This document shows positions 40,083 to 48,761 of a stretch of 52,517 bases of DNA, one piece after another. Origin of the DNA: Oscillospiraceae bacterium (GTDB taxonomy: Bacteria; Bacillota; Clostridia; Oscillospirales; Acutalibacteraceae); NCBI GenBank assembly GCA_015066245.1, contig SVOS01000007.1, forward strand, positions 1 to 52,517. The letters run 5' to 3'. Below the pieces are notes generated by a model, which did no database searches, had not been told where the DNA came from, and saw nothing but the letters and a program-made list of their open reading frames with translations. A program made the position numbers and the translations under genes. Every line of letters starts with the position of its first letter. Position 1 is the stretch's first letter.

Positions 40083-41087
40083 ATGGCTCGTGTTTCTTAT
40101 CTCATCAAGCGTGTGTTTTCTATGAATTTTCATCAGATACGCGAAAAAGTCAAAGAAGTCAGACAAAAAAGCTCAAAAAGCTCTGTAAGCATTCTTTTTG
40201 ATATGCTTGTCTGCGGCATAAGGTATCAGGCAGGATACACAGACTATGCACTTTTTGAGATGTATAATCTTAACACGGCTCAGCGAAAAACCGTTGTAAC
40301 CAGAGGTATCAACAACTCTTTTGTCAAGCGTTTTAACAATCCTGCATTCACACCTTGCTTTGAAGATAAGCGTAAGTTCAACCGAAAATTTGCATTGTTT
40401 CTTCATCGGGACTGGATAGACATTGAAAGAGCAGACCGAAAGGCGCTTGAGGAGTTTTTAAGCAAAAATCCTCAGTTTATTGCAAAGCCTGCAAAGGGAA
40501 TGTGCGGAAAAGGCATAGAAAAGCTCTCGTTTTCCGATTTTGAGTCTTTGGATGCGTTATGTGATTATCTCAAGGAAAATTCTCTGTTGCTTCTTGAGCA
40601 GATTATCGTCCAAAATAAGGTAATGAGCGAGCTGCACCCCTATGCTGTCAACACAATCCGCGTAATCACCCTGAGAAAAGATGACCGGACTCACGTTGTA
40701 GCGGCGTACTTAAGAATCGGCAACGGCAAGCATGTTGACAACTTCAATTCCGGGGGGATGGTTGTACCTGTTGAAGAAGACAGGGGAGAGGTTATATATC
40801 CTGCTCTGGATAAAAAAGGCGAAATTTATGACAAGCATCCTCTCACCAAGGTATCTATCAAAGGCTTTAAGATTCCCATGTGGAAGGAGATTATTGAGCT
40901 TGTGAAAATCGCAGGCTCTGTTGTGCCCGAGGTTGGTCTTGTGGGCTGGGATGTGGCTTTGACTGACAAAGGACCGCTGATTATTGAGGGCAATGATTTT
41001 CCGGGACACGACATCTACGGACTTGCACCCCACCGAAAAGACGGCATCGGCGTTCTACCGAAGTTTTTAAAAATAATAAACAGTTAA
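40083..41087 (+). CDS. ATP-grasp protein of the sugar-transfer-associated type
   Basis: 334 residues. The ATP-grasp core is visible in FIAKPAKGMCGKGIEKL (nucleotide lysine and glycine loop), LLLLEQIIVQNKVMSELHPYAVNTIRVITLR, AYLRIGNGKHVDNFNSGGMVVPV and LVGWDVALTDKGPLIIEGNDFPG (metal-binding acid and Asn). It matches the family often found in polysaccharide gene clusters, thought to attach an amino acid or similar group to a glycan. The start GAAGG site is 7 nt before the ATG. Downstream of the sulfatase-fold gene but separated by 560 nt of repeats. Confidence 0.82.
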   Translation: MARVSYLIKRVFSMNFHQIREKVKEVRQKSSKSSVSILFDMLVCGIRYQAGYTDYALFEMYNLNTAQRKTVVTRGINNSFVKRFNNPAFTPCFEDKRKFNRKFALFLHRDWIDIERADRKALEEFLSKNPQFIAKPAKGMCGKGIEKLSFSDFESLDALCDYLKENSLLLLEQIIVQNKVMSELHPYAVNTIRVITLRKDDRTHVVAAYLRIGNGKHVDNFNSGGMVVPVEEDRGEVIYPALDKKGEIYDKHPLTKVSIKGFKIPMWKEIIELVKIAGSVVPEVGLVGWDVALTDKGPLIIEGNDFPGHDIYGLAPHRKDGIGVLPKFLKIINS

Positions 41088-41096
41088 GAAATTTTA

Positions 41097-41131
41097 AGAC
41101 AAGCTTTGTATTTGTGCAGGGCTTGTCTATT
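41097..41131 (+). terminator. Terminator-like hairpin
   Basis: AGACAAGC (41097-41104) pairs with GCTTGTCT (41121-41128); the T tract is short. Confidence 0.55.
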
Positions 41132-41248
41132 TGTGTTTATAGGGGACGACAATAATTAACCGATTGTTCATCAATTGATTATTTTAAAGGTTTATAATAT
41201 AATATTATGTTATAATAAGCAGAATATTGTCTGAAAAGGAAGATGAAC

Positions 41249-42505
41249 ATGGCTAGTAAAAAACCTCCTGTTGATTTTACAAAACAGATGAAAAAAGAAT
41301 ACACCATCATCGCTCCCGATATTTTCCCAACACATATGGAGCTTTTGCAGGAGCTTTTTAAGATGTACGGCTACAATCTCTTTGTAGCTCATTATGAGGG
41401 CAAAGAGGTTATCGACACAGGCCTTAAATATATGCACAACGATATGTGCTACCCTGCAATCTGCTCCACAGGTCAGCAGATTTATGCGCTGCAGTGCGGT
41501 GATTTTGACCCCGACAAATGTGCCCTTATCCAGTTTCAGACAGGTGGCGGCTGCAGAGCCTCAAACTATATCTGGCTCTTAAGAAAAGCCCTCAAAAACA
41601 TGGGCTGGGAGCATATCCCCGTAATCTCCTTAAGCCTTACAGGTATCGAGAAATACTCAGGATTTAAGCTTACTCTGCCCTTGATGCTCAAGTGCATTAT
41701 GGCGATTATTTACGGCGATATGCTGATGCTCCTTAAGAATCAGACCACTCCCTACGAGGTTAACAAGGGCGACACACGCAAGGTTATTGACAAATGGATA
41801 GAGGAGCTTACCTCTCAGTTTAAGAAAAACAAAGGTCTGACTCCCAAGAAGTTCAGAGAGAATCTTGTGGGGATTGCCACGGATTTTGCTAAGATAAAGC
41901 TTAACAAAACTCCCAAAATCAAGGTAGGTATCGTAGGTGAGATTTACGTCAAGTTTTCGTCCTTCGGCAACAACGGCCTTGAAAAGTTCCTTGAGTCTCA
42001 GGATGTTGAGTATATGGTGCCCGGTGTGCTGGGATTTTTCCAGTATTGCTTTGCAAATATCGAAACAGACTACAAATATTACGGCGGCAGCAAAATCGTA
42101 AAGCAGGGCGGCAAAATTGCCGAGTATGCTGCTGCAAAAATCGAGGGAATTATGCTGGATGTGCTTAAAAAATTCCCTCAGTTTACTGCTCCTGCACCCT
42201 TCAGCCATATCAAAGAGCTTGGGGAGAAGGTAATCGACAGAGGCGTAAAAATGGGTGAGGGCTGGCTCCTGCCTGCTGAGACTGCCGAGCTTATCGAAAA
42301 AGGCTACAATAACGTTATCTGTACCCAGCCCTTCGGTTGTCTGCCCAACCATATTGTTGGCAAGGGCGTTATCCGCAGTATGCGCGAGATTTATCCCAAT
42401 GCAAATATTTTCCCCATAGATTTTGACGCAGGTGCATCCAAGGTTAACCAGGAAAACCGCATTAAGCTGATGCTTTCTGTCGCACAGGAGGAGATGGAAA
42501 AATAA
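41249..42505 (+). CDS. 2-hydroxyacyl-CoA dehydratase-like (HgdB/DUF2229-type) iron-sulfur protein
   Basis: 418 residues from the ATG at 41249; an ATG 6 nt earlier is too close to the AAGGA site. Cys-rich N-terminal part: HNDMCYPAICSTGQQIYALQCGD (Cys67, 72, 83) and QFQTGGGCRASNYIWLL (Cys102). Later blocks KVGIVGEIYVKFSSFGN, and ICTQPFGCLPNHIVGKGVIRSMREIYP with PIDFDAGASKVNQENRIKL, are typical of the C-terminal module of large activase proteins. It overlaps the activase stop-start (TAATG), so the two are made together. It probably carries a low-potential cluster driven by the activase. The substrate is unknown. Confidence 0.82.
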   Translation: MASKKPPVDFTKQMKKEYTIIAPDIFPTHMELLQELFKMYGYNLFVAHYEGKEVIDTGLKYMHNDMCYPAICSTGQQIYALQCGDFDPDKCALIQFQTGGGCRASNYIWLLRKALKNMGWEHIPVISLSLTGIEKYSGFKLTLPLMLKCIMAIIYGDMLMLLKNQTTPYEVNKGDTRKVIDKWIEELTSQFKKNKGLTPKKFRENLVGIATDFAKIKLNKTPKIKVGIVGEIYVKFSSFGNNGLEKFLESQDVEYMVPGVLGFFQYCFANIETDYKYYGGSKIVKQGGKIAEYAAAKIEGIMLDVLKKFPQFTAPAPFSHIKELGEKVIDRGVKMGEGWLLPAETAELIEKGYNNVICTQPFGCLPNHIVGKGVIRSMREIYPNANIFPIDFDAGASKVNQENRIKLMLSVAQEEMEK

Positions 42506-45435
42506 TGAAAAGAATAGGACTTGACGTGGGTTCCACCACTGTAAAGTGTGTGGTTCTTGACGAGGATAACCGTATTGTCTTTTCTACATACAAAAGACAT
42601 TTTTCTAAAATTTCCGAGATGACTTCCGAGCTTTTGAGAGAGGTTTATGACAATACTTCTGACAGCGAGATGTACATTGCGGTGTCGGGTTCTGCAGGCA
42701 TGGGTATGGCAAACGATTTGCACCTGCCCTTTGTGCAGGAGGTATACGCCACAAGAAATGCCGTGAAAAAGCTTTCTCCCGATACAGATGTTGTAATTGA
42801 GCTTGGCGGTGAGGACGCAAAGATTCTCTTTCTCACAGGGGGCCTTGAGGTACGAATGAACGGTACTTGTGCAGGCGGTACAGGTGCATTTATCGACCAG
42901 ATGGCATCGCTGCTCAATATTACTCCCGAGGAGCTTAATATTCTTGCAGAGAAAAAAGAGAAGGTTTATACCATTGCATCCCGTTGCGGTGTTTTTGCTA
43001 AAACCGATGTCCAGCCCCTTATCAATCAGGGTGCCAGAAAAGAGGACATCAGTGCAAGTATTTTCTATGCAGTTGTTAACCAGACCGTAGGCGGTCTTGC
43101 ACAGGGCAGAGAGATTAAGGGCAACATCCTTTACTTGGGCGGCCCCTTAACCTTTATGTCAGAGCTGAGAAAAAGCTTTGATGCAGTTTTAAAGCTTGAG
43201 GGCAGCCTCCCCGAAAACTCTCTTTACTTTGTGGCAATGGGTGCGGCTTTTTCCTCTGCTGCTGAGGTTCACAACATCAAAGACCTTGCTGATACCGTAG
43301 AAAACTACAGTGCAAGAGGAGGCTACACAAGCTGCCGCAGACTTTTTGAGAACGAGGATGAGTACGAAAAGTTCAAGGCTCGTCACAAAAAGGCATCTGA
43401 GGGTATCAGAGAGCTTACTGAGCCCGAGGATGAGATGTATCTGGGCATTGACGCAGGCTCTACAACCGTTAAGTGCGTGCTCTGTAGCGAATCCGGCGAT
43501 ATTTTCAGACCATTCTACACCTCTAACAGCGGCAACCCTGTGCCCGTTATCAGAGAGTACCTTATCAACCTTTATAAAGATTATCCCGATATAAAAATCA
43601 AGTCCTCAGCCGTTACAGGCTATGGCGAGGATATTATCAAAAGTGCCTTTCACATTGACTACGGCATTGTAGAGACAATTGCTCACTATACTGCCGCCAA
43701 GAAGTTCAAGAGTGATGTTGACTTCATTCTTGACATAGGCGGTCAGGATATCAAGTGCTTTAAAATCCGAAACGGTGCCATCGACAATATCTTCCTGAAT
43801 GAAGCTTGCTCCTCAGGATGCGGCTCTTTCTTGCAGACCTTTGCACATGCACTGGGATATTCTGTAGAGGAGTTTGCAAGACTGGGACTTTTTGCTGACA
43901 GACCTGTTGACTTGGGCTCACGTTGTACGGTGTTTATGAACAGCTCTGTTAAACAGGCTCAGAAAGACGGTGCGAGCGTTGAGAATATCTCCGCAGGACT
44001 TTCCACAAGTGTTGTGAAAAACGCACTCTACAAGGTTATCCGTTGTGCAAAAGCCGAGGATCTGGGCAAGAATATTGTTGTTCAGGGCGGTACCTTCTTA
44101 AGCGATGCTGTGCTGAGAGTGTTTGAGCAGGAAATCGGCCACGAGGTTATCAGACCTGCATATTCTGCCATTATGGGTGCCTATGGTGCCGCACTTTACT
44201 GCCTTAAGAAATTTAAGAAAAAGGGCAGAGAAACAAAGCTCATTTCTCTTGAGAATCTTAAGAATTTCAAGCATAGCGTTAAGGCTATCACCTGCCACGG
44301 ATGTGAAAACCACTGCCGACTTACCGTCAACACCTTTGGCGAAGGCGATAAGTACATCGCAGGCAACAGATGCGAAAAGCCCCTGCAGAATGCAAAGGGT
44401 ATAACCTCTTATAATCTTTATGAATATAAAAACAAGCTCCTTGACGCCTTCAGAGACCTTCCCTTTGAGGAAGGCAAGCCTACCGTAGGACTTCCGCTGG
44501 GACTTAATATGTACGAGCTTCTGCCGTTCTGGGCAACCTTCTTCAATACTCTGGGCTTTAATGTAAAAGTTTCTCCACGGTCTAACCGCAAGCTTTACCT
44601 CAAAGGTCAGCACACGATTCCCTCAGATACGGTGTGCTATCCTGCAAAGCTTATGCACGGCCATGTGGAGGCACTGATTGATGATGGGGTGGATGCAATT
44701 TTCTATCCCGATATGACCTATAACCTTGACGAAGGCTTGGGCGACAACCACTTCAACTGTCCTGTTGTTGCTTATTACCCTCAGGTTATCAAGTCCAACG
44801 TAAAGGCAATTGAAAACGTTAAGTTTATCTGTGATTTTATCGGACTTCACGACAAAAAGCAGTTTGAGGCTCATATTGCTCCGATTCTCGCAAAGCATTT
44901 TGGCGAAATCAGCAAAAAGGCTATAAAAGCCGCCAGCAGCAAGGCTTATGAGGCATACGAAAAATTCTTCTGCGATGTACGAAGCAAGGCGGAGGAGTTT
45001 ATGGATATTGCAGAGAAAGAGGACATGCCTTTGATTGTGCTTTCGGGCAGACCTTATCATATTGACCCCGAGATAAGCCACGGCATCGATACTCTTATGT
45101 GCAGTGAGGGTGCAGTGGTTATCACCGAAGACTCTGTAAGCCACCTCTACGATAAATTCAGAGTAACTGTCAGAAACCAGTGGACATATCATGCAAGGCT
45201 TTATGCGGCTGCAAAATTTGTAGCCGAGCATAAGAGGGGCCACAAGGTAAATCTTGTGCAGCTTGTGTCCTTCGGCTGCGGTGTTGATGCGGTTACCACC
45301 GACGAGGCACGCTCCATTATCGAGGAAAGCGGAAAAATCTACACCCAGCTTAAAATTGACGAAATTTCCAACATGGGTGCGGTCAGAATCAGACTTAGAA
45401 GCCTGCTTTCGGCAGCTGCTGACAGAAATGATTAA
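42505..45435 (+). CDS. Acyl-CoA dehydratase activase-related ATPase (double BcrA/BadF domain + DUF2229)
   Basis: 976 residues with three modules. Domain 1 (1-265): IGLDVGSTTVKCV, NGTCAGGTGAFIDQM (Cys122) and SRCGVFAKTD (Cys161), the 4Fe-4S dimer ligands of HgdC-type activases. Domain 2 (310-570): GIDAGSTTVKCV, NEACSSGCGSF (Cys435, Cys439) and GSRCTVFMN (Cys474). Domain 3 (590-976): ITCHGCENHCRL (Cys597, 600, 604) and DTVCYPAKLMHGHVEALIDDG. ATP-driven electron injection to a low-potential dehydratase or double-cubane-cluster protein is the known role of the family. In many anaerobes one chain of about 1400 residues also includes the module that is here the separate upstream gene. Confidence 0.88.
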   Translation: MKRIGLDVGSTTVKCVVLDEDNRIVFSTYKRHFSKISEMTSELLREVYDNTSDSEMYIAVSGSAGMGMANDLHLPFVQEVYATRNAVKKLSPDTDVVIELGGEDAKILFLTGGLEVRMNGTCAGGTGAFIDQMASLLNITPEELNILAEKKEKVYTIASRCGVFAKTDVQPLINQGARKEDISASIFYAVVNQTVGGLAQGREIKGNILYLGGPLTFMSELRKSFDAVLKLEGSLPENSLYFVAMGAAFSSAAEVHNIKDLADTVENYSARGGYTSCRRLFENEDEYEKFKARHKKASEGIRELTEPEDEMYLGIDAGSTTVKCVLCSESGDIFRPFYTSNSGNPVPVIREYLINLYKDYPDIKIKSSAVTGYGEDIIKSAFHIDYGIVETIAHYTAAKKFKSDVDFILDIGGQDIKCFKIRNGAIDNIFLNEACSSGCGSFLQTFAHALGYSVEEFARLGLFADRPVDLGSRCTVFMNSSVKQAQKDGASVENISAGLSTSVVKNALYKVIRCAKAEDLGKNIVVQGGTFLSDAVLRVFEQEIGHEVIRPAYSAIMGAYGAALYCLKKFKKKGRETKLISLENLKNFKHSVKAITCHGCENHCRLTVNTFGEGDKYIAGNRCEKPLQNAKGITSYNLYEYKNKLLDAFRDLPFEEGKPTVGLPLGLNMYELLPFWATFFNTLGFNVKVSPRSNRKLYLKGQHTIPSDTVCYPAKLMHGHVEALIDDGVDAIFYPDMTYNLDEGLGDNHFNCPVVAYYPQVIKSNVKAIENVKFICDFIGLHDKKQFEAHIAPILAKHFGEISKKAIKAASSKAYEAYEKFFCDVRSKAEEFMDIAEKEDMPLIVLSGRPYHIDPEISHGIDTLMCSEGAVVITEDSVSHLYDKFRVTVRNQWTYHARLYAAAKFVAEHKRGHKVNLVQLVSFGCGVDAVTTDEARSIIEESGKIYTQLKIDEISNMGAVRIRLRSLLSAAADRND

Positions 45436-45487
45436 ACAAATGATTTTTTAGTCATAAAATATGTTAAAAATGATACCTCTTTTGCGG

Positions 45488-45516
45488 TTGACAATCAGCC
45501 GAAAAAGGGGTATTAT
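45488..45516 (+). promoter_or_regulatory. Promoter of the antiporter gene
   Basis: TTGACA at 45488-45493, 17-nt spacer, TATTAT at 45511-45516. Confidence 0.75.
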
Positions 45517-45561
45517 TTGTGAGCATAAAATGCAAATATAATAGAAATCAGGCGAAATAAT

Positions 45562-46869
45562 ATGACAAGTGCAGTTTTGTGTCTTGGTATTGCGATTCTT
45601 GCAGGTCTTCTGATGACAAGACTTTGCAAGCCTCTGGGACTTCCTGCGGTTACGGGTTATCTCGTTGCAGGTATTTTAATTGGTCCTTATTGTCTCGGTC
45701 AGGCAGGTATTGAGGGATTAGGTTTTGTTAACATTCATTATGTTGAAAGCCTTTCTGTTATTTGTGACGTTGCCTTGGGCTTTATTGCCTTTACAATCGG
45801 CAATGAGTTCAGAATTGCTCAGGTAAAAGCTATCGGTAAGCAGGCGGCTATTGTGTCTACTGCTGCTGCGGTTCTTGCTACAATTCTGGTAGGTGGCGGA
45901 CTTGTGGGCTTAAGCTTTATTATGCCCAATGTTGTGAGCCTTCCCGTTGCACTTATTATGGGTGCTATTGCGGCGGCTACTGCTCCTGCGGCAACACTTA
46001 TGGTTATCAAACAGTACAAGGCAAAGGGCCCTGTGTCCACTATGCTCTTGCCCGTTGTAGCACTTGACGACGCTATCGGTCTTGTGATTTTTGCGGTGTG
46101 CTTCGGTGCGGCTAAGGCTGTGTTTACAGGCCACCTCAATGTGCTTTCTCTGGTGCTTGAGCCGATTATCGAGATTGTTGCGTCCCTTGTTGTGGGCGGT
46201 TTGTTAGGTGCAGGCCTTTCTTTTGTAGAGCGTTTCTTCCACTCCAGAAGCAAGCGTCTCTCTCTTACAGTAGCATTTGTTCTTTTAGGTGTTGCAATTT
46301 CAGCTTTACCCAAGCTTGAGCAGTATCACAACTTATTCAATATCGGCGGTGTGCATATCGGTTTCTCGCCCTTGCTTCTTGCAATGATGATGGGTACTGT
46401 GTTCTGCAATCTCTGTGATTTCTCAGAGGAGCTTATGGACAGACTGGACCGCTGGACAGGTCCTTTGTTTGCACTTTTCTTTGTAATCTCAGGTGCAGAG
46501 CTTGAGCTTTCAATCTTTACCCAGTGGGCAGTTGTGCTTGTAGGCGTTGCATATATTGTTCTTCGCTGCCTTGGTAAGCATTTCGGTGCATACTTCAGTG
46601 CAAAGCTTACAAAGTGTGAGCCTACAATTACAAAGTATCTGGGCATTACCTTGTTTCCACAGGCAGGCGTTGCACTTGGTATGGTAGCTGTGGTTACTGC
46701 TTCTACAGAATTTGGCGGCACACCCGAGGGAGAGATAGTGAGAAACCTCACACTTTTCTCAGTTATGATTTATGAGCTCGTAGGTCCTATGATGACAAAG
46801 GTAGCACTTACAAAAGCAGGGGAGATTAACCCCGAACATAGAAAATCCGCTCGTGGAGTTATTCACTAA
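45562..46869 (+). CDS. Cation:proton antiporter, CPA2 family
   Basis: 435 residues, about twelve membrane segments. LGLPAVTGYLVAGILIGPY at the start, GFIAFTIGNEF, and VALDDAIGLVIF with the paired Asp residues are typical of Na+(K+)/H+ antiporters of the KefB/NapA group. It has no C-terminal TrkA-N regulatory domain, so it resembles simple Na+/H+ antiporters. Single-gene unit, with its own promoter and a terminator at 46881. The ribosome site (AGGCG) is modest. Confidence 0.88.
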   Translation: MTSAVLCLGIAILAGLLMTRLCKPLGLPAVTGYLVAGILIGPYCLGQAGIEGLGFVNIHYVESLSVICDVALGFIAFTIGNEFRIAQVKAIGKQAAIVSTAAAVLATILVGGGLVGLSFIMPNVVSLPVALIMGAIAAATAPAATLMVIKQYKAKGPVSTMLLPVVALDDAIGLVIFAVCFGAAKAVFTGHLNVLSLVLEPIIEIVASLVVGGLLGAGLSFVERFFHSRSKRLSLTVAFVLLGVAISALPKLEQYHNLFNIGGVHIGFSPLLLAMMMGTVFCNLCDFSEELMDRLDRWTGPLFALFFVISGAELELSIFTQWAVVLVGVAYIVLRCLGKHFGAYFSAKLTKCEPTITKYLGITLFPQAGVALGMVAVVTASTEFGGTPEGEIVRNLTLFSVMIYELVGPMMTKVALTKAGEINPEHRKSARGVIH

Positions 46870-46880
46870 GCATGATTTGG

Positions 46881-46913
46881 AGCCCTTGTGAGTTTTCTTG
46901 CAAGGGCTTTTTT
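46881..46913 (+). terminator. Terminator
   Basis: AGCCCTTG (46881-46888) pairs with CAAGGGCT (46901-46908), followed by TTTTT. Confidence 0.8.
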
Positions 46914-47006
46914 GTGTCATTTTTAATAATGGTTGTTAAAAAGTCAGCACTTCAATAGTTCAAATTGCAGATTGTGTCGGATTTATGGGCAAAGTTTAAA
47001 ATATGC

Positions 47007-47036
47007 TTGACAAACACTGGGGTTTTGAGGTAAAAT
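47007..47036 (+). promoter_or_regulatory. Promoter of the T-box operon
   Basis: TTGACA at 47007-47012, 18-nt spacer, TAAAAT at 47031-47036; transcription should begin near 47043, giving a leader of about 305 nt. Confidence 0.7.
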
Positions 47037-47042
47037 AATCCT

Positions 47043-47318
47043 AATTTCTTTTTATTTATATATGTGTAAATGTGATGACGGAGAATGGCTTAAAGGCGGT
47101 TTCTCAGAGAGCCTGAGTGTGGTGAAATCAGGCAAACCAAGTTAAAGCTTCTCACTCCCGAGCAGGGTTGCCCAAAGGTTTTTGCTTAGTAGGCAATCAC
47201 GGCATGCCACCGTTAAAGGCTTAGAGTGGTTGTCTTTTTTATAAAGACAGCAATACGGGTGGTACCGCGGTTTATTATCGTCCCTGAGGCATATATTGCT
47301 TCAGGGCGTTATTTTTTA
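47043..47318 (+). ncRNA. T-box leader, probably leucine-specific
   Basis: The T-box core cGGGTGGTACCGCGG is at 47256-47270. It is followed by the terminator CCCTGAGGC (47282-47290) with GCTTCAGGG (47298-47306) and a T-rich tail. Upstream lies a long stem I region with a CTC (47151-47153) in the sequence gcttCTCactccc, in the place expected for the specifier codon. CTC is a leucine codon and is read by the GAG tRNA-Leu at 2076-2160. Uncharged tRNA would turn on the downstream genes. The T-box is certain; the specifier is likely, from the position and the LeuA-like gene. Confidence 0.88.
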
Positions 47319-47351
47319 TTTCATATTTCATTAAGTTAGGAGACAAGAAAA

Positions 47352-48758
47352 ATGAAACAGGTAAGAATTTCAGACGTAACTTTAAGAGAAGGCGCAACAC
47401 ACAAGGGTGCGACCTTAAGCTTCAAGGAAAAAATCGAGATTGCAAAGCTTCTCGATAAGCTTGGTGTTGATGTTATTGAAATGGCAGCTATCGAAAATAC
47501 TGCCGCTGATACTCTCTTACTAAAATCCCTATCTTCTCTCCTAAAGAATTCCTGCCTTGCAGTTGTTGCAGGCACAGACAAAGCTCAGATTGAAAAGGCA
47601 GCTTCTGCTATAAGCAGCGCAAAAAGCAAGCGTCTTATTGTATCTCTGCCCACATCCAACGTGCGTATGGAGTACATCAGCCACGCAAAGCCTGCTGCAA
47701 TGCTTCAGAAAATCAAGGAGCTGGTATCTTATGCATGTGAGCTCTGCGATTTTGTAGAATTTGAGGCAGAGGACGCCACACGCAGCGACGCGGATTTTCT
47801 TGCAAAGGCTATTGCTGCTGCACTTGAGGCAGGTGCAAAGGCTGTTACAATCTGTGACACTGCATCCGTAGCCATTACCGAGGAGCTTGTCAGTCTTATC
47901 AACAATCTTTACGCATCAGTTCCTGCACTTAAGGATGCAGAGCTTGGTGTTGCGGCATATAATGAGCTTGGTATGGCAAACGCTCTTGCGATTTCTGCTA
48001 TCAATTGCGGTGCAACATACACAAAGACCGCAGTTACCAAGACAGGTCTTAACACAACCGAGAGCTTTGTACATCTTATCCGCTTAAGAGGCGAGCAGAT
48101 GGGAATTACCACAGGTATCAACGTTACCGAGCTTTCACGTACTGCTACACAGATTAAGACTATCGCCAAAAACCGCAGAAGCGAAACAACTCCCTTTGAC
48201 AATAAAATCGGCGAAGAAACAAAGGTTACCATCAGCAAGGACAGCGACATCTCAGAAATCAGCAAGGCAGTAAAAGACCTGGGCTACACACTTTCTGATG
48301 ATGACACCGCAAAGGTTTACGAGGCTTTCCTTTCTACTGCCGCTAAAAAAGAGGTAGGCGCCAAAGAGCTTGAGGCTATTGTAGCTTCTGAGGCTTTGCA
48401 GGTTCCTCCCACATATAAACTTGTAAGCTACGCAGTTAACTGCAGCAACGTTATCGCTCCCACTGCTCATATTGTCGTTGAGAAAAACGGTAATGAGCTT
48501 TGCGGACTTTCCACAGGTGACGGTCCTATTGATGCATCTCTCCTTGCTCTGGAGCAGATTGTAGGCTGTCACTATGAGCTTGACGATTTCCAGATTCAGG
48601 CAGTTACCGAGGGCAGAGAGGCTATGGGTGAGGCTCTCATCAAGCTTCGCTTTGACGGCTTGCTTTACTCCGGCAGAGGTATCTCTACCGATATTATGGG
48701 TGCCAGCATCAAGGCTTATCTCAATGCTCTCAACAAAATCGTATACGAGGAGGCTTAA
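47352..48758 (+). CDS. 2-isopropylmalate synthase-family protein with altered metal site
   Basis: 468 residues. The C-terminal 120 residues match the LeuA regulatory domain closely (LSTGDGPIDASLLALEQI, DFQIQAVTEGREAMGEALIKLR, YSGRGISTDIMGASIKAYLNALN). The N-terminal TIM barrel keeps Asp8 and Arg12 (DVTLREGAT instead of DxTLRDGEQ) and FEAEDATRSD. But the usual HxHND is GVAAYNE: His201 is Ala, His203 is Tyr, Asp205 is Glu. The GERAGN block is TKTGLN. Two metal ligands are thus gone, so normal Claisen condensation is doubtful. It follows a leucine-type T-box by 34 nt and is 3 nt before the ligase fusion gene. It could be a regulatory relative or a new enzyme. Confidence 0.83.
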   Translation: MKQVRISDVTLREGATHKGATLSFKEKIEIAKLLDKLGVDVIEMAAIENTAADTLLLKSLSSLLKNSCLAVVAGTDKAQIEKAASAISSAKSKRLIVSLPTSNVRMEYISHAKPAAMLQKIKELVSYACELCDFVEFEAEDATRSDADFLAKAIAAALEAGAKAVTICDTASVAITEELVSLINNLYASVPALKDAELGVAAYNELGMANALAISAINCGATYTKTAVTKTGLNTTESFVHLIRLRGEQMGITTGINVTELSRTATQIKTIAKNRRSETTPFDNKIGEETKVTISKDSDISEISKAVKDLGYTLSDDDTAKVYEAFLSTAAKKEVGAKELEAIVASEALQVPPTYKLVSYAVNCSNVIAPTAHIVVEKNGNELCGLSTGDGPIDASLLALEQIVGCHYELDDFQIQAVTEGREAMGEALIKLRFDGLLYSGRGISTDIMGASIKAYLNALNKIVYEEA

Positions 48759-48761
48759 TTT

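Noticed and set aside
44098..45243. Two long minus-strand frames opposite the activase gene
   Set aside because: They overlap a well-supported gene with conserved motifs; no ribosome sites or family motifs on the minus strand.
47352..48758. Calling this gene leuA outright
   Set aside because: Two metal-binding histidines and the GERAGN block are missing, so the symbol would claim an activity the sequence does not support.
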